This document shows, one piece after another, positions 35,433 through 47,667 of a DNA stretch of 64,000 bases. The position numbers and the translations under genes were made by a program. The stretch covers positions 1,542,738 through 1,606,737 of the forward strand of contig NC_052404.1 in NCBI RefSeq assembly GCF_009389715.1. The letters run 5' to 3'. This DNA is from Phoenix dactylifera. Lineage: Eukaryota > Streptophyta > Magnoliopsida > Arecales > Arecaceae. The notes beneath the pieces were generated by a model that was given only the letters and a program-made list of their open reading frames with translations, did not search any database and was not told the DNA's origin. Position 1 is the first letter of the stretch; the number at the start of each line of letters is the position of its first letter.

Positions 35433-38230
35433 TCAGTCCCAAGAGTCCTGAGAGTCCTCCGACCTGGCAACATGTTGAATGTGAAAAGAGTCCAGGGTCG
35501 AGGCGAGATCCCGTACCTTCTGAAGATACTTCTGTATGGTCGGGTCTCTGGCTTCGAAGTCGCCCACAATTTGGTTGACGACAAGCTGAGAATCACTGAA
35601 GGCCTTCAAGTCCTTCACTCCTAGCTCTTTGGCTAGCTTGAGCCCGGCGACGAGCGCTTCGTACTCCGCCATATTATTGGAAGCAGGGAACTCGAGGCGC
35701 AAGGCTTGCTCGGCGACCACCCCTTCTGGGCTGGTGAGGATGAGCCCTGCTCCGCTACCCCCCGAGTTTGAAGAGCCATCGATATGCAGAGTCCATGTCA
35801 AACTCGGGGTCTGCTCCACTGGTGGTTCAGGTTCGGGCTCGATCTCATCCAGTATAGTGCACTCGACAATAAAGTCTGCGAGCGCTTGTGCTTTGATCGC
35901 CGGTCTAGGTCGGTACTCGATGTCGAATTCCCCGAGCTCGATGGCCCATTTGGCGATCCGTCCCGCGCGATCTGATTTCTGCAGGATCTGCTTGACCGGC
36001 TGGTCGGTCAGCACAGCCACTGTGTGGGCTTGGAAGTAGGGTCGGAGCCTCCGAGCTGAGATGACCAGGGCATAGGCAGTCTTCTCAAGCTTGGTGTATC
36101 GGGTCTCGGCGTCCCTCAAGACCCGGCTGGTGTAATATACTGGCTTCTGAAGTTTGCCCTCCTCTCGGACCAGGACCGAGCTTACTGCCACAGGGGAGAC
36201 GGCCAGATACAGGTAGAGAAGCTCGCCCTGGTGAGGCTTTGTGAGCAGGGGAGGGGAAGCCAGGAGGTGCTTGAGCTCTTCAAAAGATTGCTGGCACTTG
36301 TCCGACCACAAAAAATTCTTCGGCTTCTTGAGGGCTGCGAAGAATGGAAGGCAGCGCTCAGCCGAGCGGGAGATGAATCTCCCGAGAGCTGCAACTCGGC
36401 CTGTGAGCCGTTGTACCTCCTTGGCCGTCCTGGGAGGCGTCATCTCTTGGAGAGCCCGGATCTTCTCTGGATTGGCCTCAATTCCTCGTTGTGTAATGAT
36501 GAAGCCGAGGAATTTGCCGGAGGTGACCCCGAATGCACATTTGGCTGGATTGAGCTTCATCTGGTATTTTCGGAGCGTGGAGAATGCTTCATTGAGGTCG
36601 GCTACATGATCTTGTGCCACCTTGCTTTTTACCAGCATATCGTCCACATAGACCTCCATATTCCGGCCTATCTGGTCTTTGAAGATCCGGCTGACCAGCC
36701 TTTGGTAAGTTGCCCCGGCATTTTTCAAGCCGAATGGCATCACCTTGTAGCAGTAAGTTCCTCCGTCGGTGATGAAGGCGGTCTTTTCCTCGTCTTCCGG
36801 CGCCATGCGGATCTGGTTGTATCCGGAGAAGGCGTCCATGAATGCCAGCAGCTCGTGACCCGAGGTGGAGTCTACGAGCTGATCGATGCTGGGGAGTGGG
36901 AAGCTGTCTTTTGGGCAGGCTTTATTCAGGTCGGTGTAGTCCACACACATACGCCACTTCCCGTTGGCCTTCTTGATGAGGACCACATTGGCGAGCCACT
37001 CCGGGTAGGCTATCTCCCGGATGAAGCCAGCTCCAAGGAGCTTACTGACCTCCTCGGCTGCTGCTCGCTGGCGCTCAGGGGCGGCGCCTCGCTTCTTCTG
37101 CCGCACAGGCTTGCTGGTTGGCTTTACTTGGAGCCGGTGGACCATGACCTCTGGATCTATCCCCGGCATGTCTGCAGGCGACCATGCGAAGACATCCATG
37201 TTGTCTCGCAGGAAATTGACGAGACGACTCCTCTCGTGCTCATTGAGGCCAGAGCCGACCTGCACGGTTAGCTCAGGAAAGCTCTCTCGTAAGGGAACTT
37301 GGATTAGTAACTCACCAGGCTGTACCCGCTCTTTCTGAGGGTCGACCCGTGCCTCCATGACCTCAGTTGAGGGCTGGTCAGTCGCTGGGGCAGGCACCTC
37401 GGCGGGTCGCTTTGCCTCGTGGGTCGCCAGGTAGCATCTCCTTGCCACCATTTGGTCCCCTCGGACTTCGCCGACCCCCTGGCTGGTGGGGAATCGCATG
37501 AGCAGGTGATGAGTGGAGACCACCGCTCGGAGGGCGTTGAGGCCTGGCCTTCCGAGGATGGCATTATAGACCGAGGGAAGGCGTATCACGAGGAAGTTCA
37601 TCCCCACGGTACTTTCACGGGGGGCGAGCCCGGCTGTGACCAAAAGGTCGATCTCGCCCTCTACTGGGACTGAATCCCCAGTGAACCCAACCAACGGAGC
37701 ATTCATCCTCCGCAGCTGTTCTTTGGTCATCCCCATTTTACAATATGCATCAAAGTACAAAACATTCGCTGAGCTTCCATTATCAACTAAGATGCGTTTT
37801 ACATCAAATCTATTTATGATCATGGAGATGACCACGGCATCATCATGGGGGGTTTCGACCCCCTCTAGATCATCGTCTGAAAAGGAGATAGCTTCGGAGG
37901 CGCGCAGGCGTTTCGGGGAGGTTTCTTCCCCTGAAGCTCCTCCTGCCGAGGCTCCGCCTCGGATGGTGTTGATGATGCCAGCGATGGGCTTGTTGGCATT
38001 TGAACCTTCAGGCTGCGCGGCTCTTTCGGCTGGCTGCTTTTCTTCACGCCGGCCTTGCACAAACCAATCGAGCACCCCTCGGCGGATGAGTGCTTCGATC
38101 TCATTTCGGAGCTGGTAACACTCCTCGGTATCATGGCCTTTATCCCGATGGAAACGGCAATATTTCCGGTTGTCACGCCGGGTTCGGGTGTCTGGCTTCG
38201 GAGGTGGGAGCCGGATGCGATCCCGACTCT
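35433..38230 (-). pseudogene. gypsy pol: protease, reverse transcriptase and double RNase H, integrase missing
   Basis: An open minus-strand frame covers the end of gag and most of pol. The first in-frame ATG is at 38075, and the frame is open upstream from about 38230 with the CRFHRDKGHDTEECYQL finger-like motif. Counting from 38075: protease ILVDNGSSANVL at about 95-106; reverse transcriptase about 345-485 with YVDDM at 476-480; gypsy RNase H about 590-700; a second, archaeal-type RNase H from WTLHIDGSS (761) through AFSDSQ (825-830). Two RNase H domains mark the Tat lineage. The frame ends at HIQHVARSED within a few residues of the second RNase H, and the whole integrase is absent, so the copy cannot integrate by itself. 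Confidence 0.9.
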
Positions 38231-39508
38231 CGTCTCCATGAGGATTTCAGCCCGAGGAGCGTTGAGGGGAGTATATCTTTCATACCTCCCTTCGGGTGCG
38301 GGGGCTTGCAGTGGGAACCTCGGGCGGAGTGGTGACCTCTGCTGTGGCGGTCCCCTCAGCCGGGGTGGACTCTTCGGGCGGGGCGGATTCTTGGCTCGTC
38401 GCGGAGACGGGCCTCTGGGCTGGCCACGCTCCTCGCGGCGTCTTTTCTTGAGGTTCTGCTCGGTCCCGCCCCGCCTGACGGCCACGGCTTCTTCGGCCTT
38501 GGCGTACTTCCGCGCCCGAGCGAACATCTCGGTGAGGTCCGCGGAAAAATTCTTCTCAATTGAGAAGAGAAATCTGTAGGACCGGGCTCCAGTCTTCAGC
38601 GCCGACATGGCGATTGACTGGTCAAGCTCCCGGACCTCCCATGTTGCGGCGGTGAACCGGTCCAAATACTCCTTGAGGGATTCTCCCTCCTTTTGTTTGA
38701 TATCAAGGAGGGAGTCGGATGTCCGCCGCTAGGGCTGGCTGGCGGCGAAATTGCCAGCAAACTGTCTGCCGAGCTGCTCAAAGGAGGAGACAGTACTCGG
38801 CTTTAGCCCGGTAAACCACAGCCGGGCTGGTCCTCGGAGTGTCGCCGGGAAAGCTTTGCACATCATGGCCTCCGAGGCTCCTTGTAGGGCCATTAAGATC
38901 CGGTAGCTTTCCAGGTGGTCCAGGGGATCAGCCTTGCCATTGTAGGGCTCCACCTGGGGCATCTTGAACCGTAACGGGACCGGTTCATCTTCAATTTCCT
39001 GGGAGAAGGGCGACTTCGTATTGAACTCGAAGTCGCCGTTATGTCCTGACTTCCTTCCGTGGAGTGCCTGGATTTGACGTTCCAGCCTCTCGACCTTCCG
39101 GTCGAGTTCATCGTTCTGGAGGATCGCTGCAGCGGTTCGTTCGAGCGCAGGTTGCCCTGGAACCGATTCAGCTTCTGAAGGCTGTGGCCAGCCTCCGTGG
39201 CCTCCGGCTGGGTGCTCTCTCCAAAGGGAGGCCTGGACTTGGGAGTCCTGACCTCGAAGGTGAAGTCCGCTTGTGGGAGGCTCCGGTTGAACTGGAGCCG
39301 GAGGAGGCGGTGCCGTTGGGATGCCCCTGGGCTGCAGGCTTTTGACAGCGGTAGCCAGGGCCTGCACCTGTTGTACCAGGGCATCGAACTGCTCCGGCCG
39401 AACTTGATGAACTGACTCGGTCGGAGGTGATGGGTTTCGGACGGAACGCTCCGGGCTAGGTGGAGGACGTCGAGAGGCATTGGAAGCCCCTTTGCTTCTT
39501 AGCTTCAT
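37865..39508 (-). pseudogene. gypsy gag, broken by a stop and a frameshift
   Basis: The likely start is the ATG at 39508 (MKLRSKGASNASR), just after the primer-site-like sequence. The frame includes the Gag core (PYNGKADPLDHLESY, ARLWFTGLKP) and meets an in-frame TAG at 38729-38731. It then continues in the same frame (SLLDIKQKEGESLKEYLDRF) through an Arg/Pro-rich region. Near 38240 one missing base shifts the reading into the pol frame. Both defects look like single-base changes in a formerly continuous gag-pol frame. Confidence 0.8.
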
Positions 39509-39811
39509 GGCAGCGAACTCGGGCCCTTCCTCTAGCGCCAACTGTTGCTGGAAATTGGACCCGATCGCCGCCCCTGCGGCGGAAGCCCCTCCTTCCCCGG
39601 CTTCGCGGCGGCCCCCGGGTCCAATTTCCAGCAACACGTACGTATCACGCGATGTGTATCGTGTGCAGCTTATTCTCCTCATGGCTTTGTTCTTCTTAAA
39701 AGGGCTCTCTAAAGAAAAAAGGGTTACTCTCCTCCATTTAAGGAACAGACCTTTCTCCTATCTAGTCGATATGGAACTAAGGTCGGAATCTCTTATTCCC
39801 ACAACACTCGA

Positions 39812-41112
39812 TATCCATTTTAATAATCTACTATTTTAAATCAACTTACTTATTTTTCATCTTTGTATTCATTGTCTTGTTAGCCTGCATGCCTATCATG
39901 TTACGTCATGGAAAATCTCATTACGAAGCTTCCTAGGTGCAAAGCGTGTCTTAAAATCATAGCACACAAATTTAGAAACTTATAAGTAGATGCATAGGAG
40001 TGTGCAGGTGGAATACAAAGTAGACCCCACAAATGCCGCTATACAAGTCCGAGCCAAATTAAGGTCGAACAAGGCTAGCTCGCTCATCACCTTCGGCAAA
40101 AGTTGGATCACTAACATGCTGTTGTGGCAGTATGGATGCAAGGTAGAAGTATTTCATACAAATAATTTTTGGATTCTGAAAGCTGCTTTCAATTGTCTCC
40201 TGCCTCGCCAGCGCATGAAACCGTGTCTAGAAATTATGCACAACCTGGGACGATACTACGACCAATTTGCATGCTGATTTTGATGCATCATGAATAAAAA
40301 CTACCAATATTATTTCATACAAATAATTTCCAGGCTGCTTTCAAGGATTTCTGGTCTCATCAGCACGTAAGGAGTCTCTCGAAGTTGTACGTGACCGACT
40401 CTACTATTTGTTGGAAAAAAGTTGGCTGGTCCTCCCCGGCAGCCAGCTCCCACTCATTTACGTCCCTGCTCCCCAAGTTCCAAGTCTCCACCCACCGAGG
40501 GGCAGGAACTTGGCGTGTTATCTCCCTACCTCAACAACCCAATTGATTCCTTGAACCACCTTGCGTGCCTTTCTTGAAGAAATCTTATTTATTTATATGT
40601 TTTAGATTTTTTTATACTTTTTTCCGGCCTGACTCCACTTTAATAAATGAATCCAATATGTAAAATTTTTAATACTTTTTTTTTTATACTCCTTCTCACA
40701 TATGAATCAAACTTTTTTTAATAAGTGATCCTAATATGTAAAATTTTTAATAATAAAATTAAAAAATACGGAGATCTCTGCTTTAATACTATATTAAAAT
40801 TATTACTTATCCCAAAAATTTAAAATAATAGAATGAGATGAATTTATTTATATATTTTATATTTGTTTAATACTCTTTCTCACGTATGTTAGTGGCCTAA
40901 CTTGTAAAATTTTTAATAATTATTTTCTTCCCCGGCTGGTCGCCCTTATAAATTGAAATACCCATCAAGGCTAGGGTTGCCAAAAAAAAAAAAAAAAAAC
41001 AAGGGCCCACACTCCACAGCCAGCCTCCCCCCCCTCATCTCTTATATACTTCTGTTCCCATCTCTTTTTCGTTCTCATTCAAAAAGAAAGCTGAAGAGAA
41101 GTCAGGAGGAGA
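39812..41112. other. Intergenic DNA with a relative of the LSM1-disrupting TRIM-like element
   Basis: About 40570-40945 repeats, diverged, the words ATTTATTTATATATTTTATATTT, GTAAAATTTTTAATAAT and TACTATATTAAAATTATTACTTATCCCAAAA found in the 26464-26702 insert. Clear ends were not resolved. A TATA-like TTATAAAT at about 40948 and an A18 run at 40981-40998 lie upstream of the small membrane-protein gene. Confidence 0.45.
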
Positions 41113-41472
41113 ATGATGGTGGAAGAAGGGCCTGGAGCGCCACATGGTGTGCTGTTAGCAGTGGTGGTGGCAGTGGTGGTGGCGGTGCCCTTCCTCCTTG
41201 GCGACGGTGGCGAAGCGCTGACGGAAGCTATCTCCGAAGTTGTAAGCCCTGCAGGGCTTCTCCTCCTCCCAGTTACTCTCATACTTTTGATCAGGTTCTT
41301 GTCGTCGGACCGCGGCACCGCCTTCTCGGGCATCTTCTCCTCCGGCTCCCCGGACTCGATCCACCGCGTCGGTGGGTCTCCTATCGGCGTCGCGCTCGTG
41401 TTGATCCTCCTCCTCTTCCTCCTCTACAACCGCTTCTCCCTCTTCGGCGGCGACGACGACTCTGGGGAGTAG
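41113..41472 (+). CDS. Small plant membrane protein of unknown function
   Basis: A single-exon frame of 119 codons beginning MMVEEGPGAPHGVLLAVVVA. Three hydrophobic segments are visible at about residues 12-29, 45-63 and 89-106. Between them lie polar stretches DGGEALTEAISE and SSGSPDSIHRVGGSP, and the tail is acidic (GGDDDSGE). GC-rich codons contrast with the AT-rich surroundings, and a pyrimidine-rich leader precedes it. The pattern (PHGVLLAVVV, GDGGEA.TEAISE, PDSIHRV, LLYNRFS.FGGDDD) is one I associate with conserved uncharacterised plant transmembrane proteins. Either of the first two Met codons could start. No function is proposed. Confidence 0.85.
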   Translation: MMVEEGPGAPHGVLLAVVVAVVVAVPFLLGDGGEALTEAISEVVSPAGLLLLPVTLILLIRFLSSDRGTAFSGIFSSGSPDSIHRVGGSPIGVALVLILLLFLLYNRFSLFGGDDDSGE

Positions 41473-44400
41473 GCTAGGTTATAAAATTACCATATTGCCC
41501 ATGGTCCAACCCGTTTGGCTTATGGGCATTCTTGTCATTTTCCGTGTGGTTTCCTGCGTAACTCTTCTGTGCCATGATGTAAAATTGTAAATTTAATGCG
41601 TTACCGAAGTTTTATCGTTTCCCGCTGGGCTTTTACAGCGTTTCCCGGGTCGTTTCCAATATGCGGTTTTTTTTTTTTTTTGATGCCAGCAGGGCCGTGT
41701 GTTGGTGAGGTCGGTAGGTTTTGCTCCTTCCCACCTATGGGCTCGGCTTATTGCTTTTCTGGGCTTCAGTATGGTTATTTTTCGGTATGGTTATTTTTCG
41801 TATGAGTACGTTATATTTAACACTATCGACGCTATCAGTGGATCAAAAAGCATCCTATTTTTATAATTTAATAAATATCCATGTATTTCGAATTCAGAAC
41901 TGCTTGATTGAAAATAAGTCCTATTTTACCGAGCTATACCTTAGTGCCCGATACGCGTGGTTGCGGGCGTTTTTTTAATCCCTTTTTTTTGTCGTTTTGT
42001 GAGGGGAGGAGACGCGCTTTTGGGACCACAACCGAGACTGCTTTTGGTCATCATCGGTACAGGATGGTGGGGCCAAGTTAAATTTAGCGGGGTCCTTTAC
42101 TTTTTGTCTCGGGTGGTGGGTAAGTGTCTCCGTCGGAGATCTGATCGGACGGTCTGCGGGGCTCGCTCACCAGATAGTGCGTCAGGGAATGGGGCCCGCA
42201 ATCTGTAATGGGTTGGTGGGTCGTCTCAGCGCGGCAGGCGCGTCAATGGCATGAGGTGCGCCATCGGACAGAGAGAGGGTACGACCGTGGGTCCCTATTG
42301 ATGGTGGCATTTAACCTTTTTGAATACAATCGAAGACGTGGGGAGTGGAAAACAGTACTTTTTTTTCAGTAAAAAAAATAGCGCCGAGAGGTACAGGCCT
42401 AAAAGATGATCAAGCACTGGTGTGAAAACACGTACCTATACGTAAACACATGCACACGTATACGTATATGCATGCATGTGAAAGCATACCTTCAGTTTTT
42501 TTTTTCTGATATTGGTTATAATGATAAATAGAATGTGTTTAATGTTGTAATTTGACGATCGTCATATGCCCATGCGTACCAACAGAACTTATTCTTACAA
42601 CCCAGAAGCATACAGATTAAAACATCAATGCTGGTTATTTTTAACAGTATTCATGATATCTGGAAACCAAAAATCAAATGTTATATAGACCATTACAGAG
42701 CATTAGACAAGAGAGGGGGGGTCTTTATTCCGAGTAATGACGTCCATCATTTCAACTTCTATGTAGAAATCCTAGTTCCACGAGCTTTGGTCTACCTGAA
42801 AGCCTGGATTCCGACTCAGGGGAGGGTGGATAAGGGTTTAAATCCCCTTTCTTGGCAGGTGGGGGCTTAGGGTCTTTTATGGCTATACGCACAGAAGATG
42901 AAGAAAAGAAGTTTCGCTGTGCATCATGTGGTCATGGTAGCTATACGAAACAAGCAAGTTAAAACCCAGCAATCTGGGTCATTTTGACATCAAGTTCGTC
43001 TGAAAACGGTAACAATGCCAACGTTTGGGCTGCAAGCGAAAAAATCCGAAGCCCTCGCAGCCTGCTGTTATATTCAAGCTCAGCTTAAGTGAGTCTCCAA
43101 AGATGATAAAAGTCTTCAGCAGATTTTAGCCAATAAAATTCGCAGATTGCAAATTTCTCTGGTTTATTTTTAATTCATTTTAGCTAATAAGTTCTTCTCA
43201 GAGCTTAGCCATCAACAACGGTCGATGTGAAATGACTGGACAAAAAAAATAAGCAAGGAACAAATAGTTTTAACATAGGGTCCAATGCATTCCTATTCAA
43301 AAGAAGGGTTCTTGACTTCTGGCACCGGGAACTGCTAGAAAAACTCTTAAAACATTTTGATTTGTTACACTGTTGTACTTGGCTTTGCTTGCCACTCTGT
43401 TGTAAATCAGAGGATATTACGTTGGCTCTCTCCCTCTTGGGAACTAAGCAGGACATGAAAATTGTGAAAGCTAGATTTGTTACATTTATTTATAAATTCC
43501 CTCCCTTATTTAATCTCATGTCCCTTCACCTTGACATTACATTGATGTCCGTTTACAAATAAAAAGTCTAGCGTGAAGTTCAAGATAAATGAATCACCAT
43601 GAAAGTACATGCATTCCACAGGACCAACATAAATAGACAACCATCATTTAACTAATCGAGCTCGCTAATTGGATCTAAAACTATATCATAATGGATTTCA
43701 ATTTAAATAAAATTCATATATAGTTCTTGTGAAATCGAAACCTTGTATTAATCCTACATAGTATCATTTCAGCCCAAGAAAGTGTGCGCGCAGACGCATA
43801 AAATTTATAGCCACATGCAAATGTTATCATGGATCAAAACTGGATTCAATTCTAAAGTGCTCGTCGGGTAAGCTTCATATCCATGCAGTAAGGGTTTAGC
43901 AACATTTATACAAACGAAAACCTGTAACATTTACGATGATGGAATGCTCATATGGATCTAACAGGATATAAACCTGACAATTTCTCACTCAGATTCAGCA
44001 GTGCTTCAATGACAATAGATCAGTTCTATGTCGGATCCATGGATAGAGAGAGAGAAGGGGGGAGGAATGGTAGGTAAATTTACATTGTTGTATGGGTCAA
44101 AACTATTGGCATGCATTATGGAAACACACGCTACCTTGCAGCATTACAAGCTGAATAGATGGAGAATAGAAAACGCCATACAACTGAAAGACTTTCAAAG
44201 AGTATATGTTTTATGATGCACAAACTTACAACCAGGATTCCTCGATAACATTCATAATTCACAAAGGACTGTCCCATAGAACTTGAGGAGCATAAAACAC
44301 CAAATTACTCTGAAATTGTAATCAAGCTACTTACATAGAGGTTGTGTCATAACAAGAGCAGCAAATGGATTAGAAGACATGATAGCATATGCAGTACAAG

Positions 44401-46441
44401 TCGAAGCTGGTCTTCTAATAACAGCTTAATCAATCACAAATTGAAGAACTAAATCTATCATTTGCCAAAAAAGGTACTATATCTCTACTGTCAAGTAAAA
44501 TATGCTGGGTTCCACGAAAAGTATTCTATGATAGCTAAACTGAATTTGTTGTGCCTGTATGTTTAAAAGCCATTTTTAAGTCCCAATCAGATAATAGTGA
44601 ACAAATCAGGAGTGTAAGAATTCAAACTACAAAAATGGAAAAGTAGCTAGTAATCATTATGGTGTCCCCGAAAAATACTAGGAAAAGATTATTTCAGAAG
44701 CTCTGAAGCAAGGCATCTGCATTTACATATGCCTCTGTTATACGAAATCGCAATGAGGTGGATTCTTGACATTGGTGTGGATACATGTTTATCAAAACTT
44801 ACACTGAAAAGTGTACATCAGATGAAAGAGGGTAGTGCTGCTGAAGCAAACAACCTCTTCCTCACCTAGTGAAATTCAACAAATAACTATTCAATTTAAG
44901 CCAATTCAAATACAGCATGCAAAAAGTTGCCAGCAGCAGACAAGTTCCAGTGCATTTGGATGATGATGGTCATTGCCCCCATCTTAATCGAAGCTTAAAA
45001 TAAAAATCATTCACTGACATAGAACAAAAGAAAGGATCAAAAGTTTCCATATTGATGACAATGTAATGAAAGCTTACAACTCAACTCAACTAAACCTTAA
45101 TCACATGCTGGTTGGGGTCGGAAACATGAATCCTTTTCCCACATGAATCCCAAACTAGTGAAGGATTAGACAGACTGCTCAAGAGAGTGAGAAGCAAGGT
45201 CTCCTGTCATACACATAAAACTGTTGAAATGATAATATGCTGTTGAAAAAGAAAGATCCCAACTTTGAGACAACAACTACAGATACAGCAGCTCCAGTTA
45301 ATTATCATGGACCACAGAAAATTCACACAGATAACATTCAAAACGTAATTGGCTTTGCAGACAATTTGATCTTTAGTAGCAAGCATCTAGATCTCTAAAG
45401 ATCTTCCCGTCATGTAGAAAACTACTCTTTTTAAGTACCTACAGTCTTATTCTGGGAGGCATATCTCATTAACTATGAAGGTCTGACACCTAGAATGTAT
45501 CGATACAGTTCCCATGTCAAAAAACCAGCTTTTCCTCAAGCACTACAAGAATTCTAAGCCATTGATTACCTTACCTGTAATTTTGCCTTGCGATAACCTC
45601 TGGAAAATAATGAAACGCGATACTTCTAAACTGTCTTCAATATCAGCTGCATGATGCATCTCTTACATTTAGAGTAGAACTGAAAGTATGGAAGCTTTTG
45701 TTATTTCCAAGTTGACAACACCTAGGCTGTCCTTTCCGAACCTGCAGAAGCACCAAAATGCTTGAAAGTTCTTCTAGAAGTCGAACAGGGATAGAACCCC
45801 GAGTATAATAGGAGAAGAATTCAGATTGTCCCCAAGATATAAGAGGTGAAGGGAAAGGGGGGACAAAAAACCTTCATAGACAGAATTTCATAACAATATG
45901 CGGTGTCTGCAATAGTTAAGTTGCGTGAACACAACTGCTGCAACAAGGTGCAATTTTATTTCCTTTTAATTGTTCGTAAGAGTGGGGAACGAGCATGCAA
46001 GGAGTAATGGGATGTAGAGGAAATTATTTCAAGAATCAAAGTAACATGATCGGTTATATCTTGACACCCACTTGAAAAGGGCATGCATGTGTGCTCACAT
46101 GTGTGCTGATGAGTGTCCTTATGGTACCAGGTATTGTAAAGCACCATGGATCCCAGTATATACACACTACTCAAAGATTTAAAGCAAAATAAACAGAACA
46201 TTGTAGTTTTCAGAACACTGCACCATGCATCTATACCTTCATCTGTAAAAAGACGGGCTTGCATGCATCTGAGGGAAAAAAATAAAAAACAACGGAAAGC
46301 AAATTAATCTCCTCCTCTGTTGCTGGATTATGTTGGAGAAGGAAACTATGGAGACGAAATGCATTAGTGTCTTGCCTGTGCTTGAGACAGATAAGTTCAA
46401 AGCAGTACTAAAACAACCATTAAACTCTATCCTGATACTTA
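41473..46441. other. Intergenic DNA, no gene recognised
   Basis: Mostly AT-rich sequence with scattered short open frames that lack splice or family support. A slightly GC-richer part (41950-42300) lies downstream of the membrane-protein gene. I see nothing bounded here. Confidence 0.5.
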
Positions 46442-47464
46442 GGCCTTGTTTGCGATTGTTGTTGGCAGTAGAGCTTTTAGAAGTAGAGCTTTTGGTAGTA
46501 GAGTTTTTATAAAATGCTATTTGATGTTTGGTAATTATATTTCTAAAGTGTTGTAAAGCTTTAACATATATTTGGTAACCAAAATGAGAAAGTGCTTTTG
46601 GTATGATAAAATGACAATAAAGAATATTGCATAGTATTGCATAGTGGTGTATAATATTTGTATAATATTATTATAATATATAGTATAATATAATATTGAA
46701 TACTATAGCATAATAATATAACATACTATGATATGATATGATATAATAATATATTATTACTAGTACAATATTACTACAATATAATATAATATTATAAATA
46801 AAATATAACAATATAATTTATTATAATAGATTAGAATCTAATATAATATTAGATTATTTTACATTATAGTATGGTAATATTATATTATTATTAAATATTC
46901 TATTAGATTGTATTATTGTAATATAGTTATATTATATTATATGTTTATATTATAATAGTATAATCATAAATATAATATAATATAATGTAATATAATCTAA
47001 TATATTATCTTGTTATATTATTAATAGTATATTATAATAATATTATAATAAGAATATATATAAATTATAATTATGTATTACTACAATAATATAATAATAC
47101 TATACTATAATATAATATAATACCTTATTACTTTATTATTATATTATAATATATTATATTTATAATATAATATTATACTATGATATGATATGATATAATA
47201 TGAGATGTAATCGTGAGATTTGTTGGTGGACATTTTGCTCATCAAAAAAATTTTATTAAAACCAAAACAACTTTCCGATATTAGCCAGAAAGTATTTTTG
47301 GAGAGAAGCTCCAAAATAGAGCTTTTGCCAAATAGACGTTTTTAGCTTTCTAACAAAGACAAAACAATTTTCTGATTTTTTACCAAAAGTACTAACATTC
47401 AAAAGTGTTTTTAGAGGGCCAGAAAGTACTTTCTAGCTCACCAAAAGCTTTGCCAAATGTGGCC
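46442..47464. mobile_element. PIF/Harbinger-like MITE with an expanded AT-rich core
   Basis: The flanks carry the trinucleotide TTA (46439-46441 and 47465-47467), the usual PIF/Harbinger target. The ends GGCCTTGTTTG and CAAATGTGGCC are imperfect inverted repeats, and homologous arms with GAGCTTTTGG/CCAAAAGCTTT words extend inward. The centre (about 46600-47215) is almost pure A/T, dominated by TATAATATAATATTA repeats. No coding capacity. Confidence 0.65.
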
Positions 47465-47667
47465 TTACACCGCCTCCAAAAATCAACAGTACTAGTTCAT
47501 TTATAGATGTAAGAGAATAATGAACTATAAAAGTCAACATTACTAATTGTCAGATAATCATTGCAGGGATAAAATATGTAGTGAATATCAGGAGTTCCCA
47601 CCATCAAATTGAAAGCCAGCCAACTCCTTCAATTACTATGTAACCATGCAACATGTTGACTGTCAGT

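Larger units (their letters stand above)
35068..39636 (-). mobile_element. Tat-lineage Ty3/gypsy element with inverted termini, integrase lost
   Basis: The 4569 bp insert has the 5 bp target duplication CGTAC (35063-35067 and 39637-39641); the empty site is visible in LTR1 of the host element. Both ends begin TGTTGCTGGAAATTGGACCC reading inward, and the match continues for 75 bp, so the element has terminal inverted repeats. Inside the right end (minus strand), a 94 bp LTR-like unit (39543-39636) is followed by a primer-site-like TTGGCGCTAGAGG. Then come gag, protease, reverse transcriptase and two RNase H domains. No integrase follows. The left end carries a 73 bp tandem repeat (cgacgg words at 35141 and 35214). 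Confidence 0.88.
30087..39806. mobile_element. Old short LTR element (TRIM/SMART-like), host of two nested insertions
   Basis: LTR1 is 30087-30548 plus base 34709. LTR2 is 34768-35067 plus 39642-39806. Without the insertions they are about 463 and 465 bp, both TGTTGAGGTCA...CCCACAACA. The outer flanks carry the 5 bp duplication CTCGA (30082-30086 and 39807-39811). Only 58 bp (34710-34767) lie between the LTRs, far too little for genes, so the element is a miniature or a deletion product. Each LTR starts with three copies of a ~80 bp unit (30091, 30171 and 30250 in LTR1) containing CGCGTCCAGCGCTACGG. The two LTRs differ at many sites, so the insertion is old. Confidence 0.85.

Noticed and set aside
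34682-35624. Plus-strand frames of 206 and 232 codons across the LTR
   Set aside because: They span LTR2 and the end of the gypsy insert, have no domain, and change composition at the insertion junction.
36231-37271. A 346-codon plus-strand frame
   Set aside because: Antisense shadow of the gypsy pol frame, whose reverse transcriptase and RNase H motifs are clear on the minus strand.
39642-39806. A separate truncated third LTR
   Set aside because: It continues LTR2 exactly from base 35067 once the gypsy insert and one CGTAC are removed, matching LTR1 without a gap.
45956-46264. Minus-strand frame of 102 codons starting MQARLFTDEGIDAW
   Set aside because: No family resemblance, weak composition support and no partner exons.
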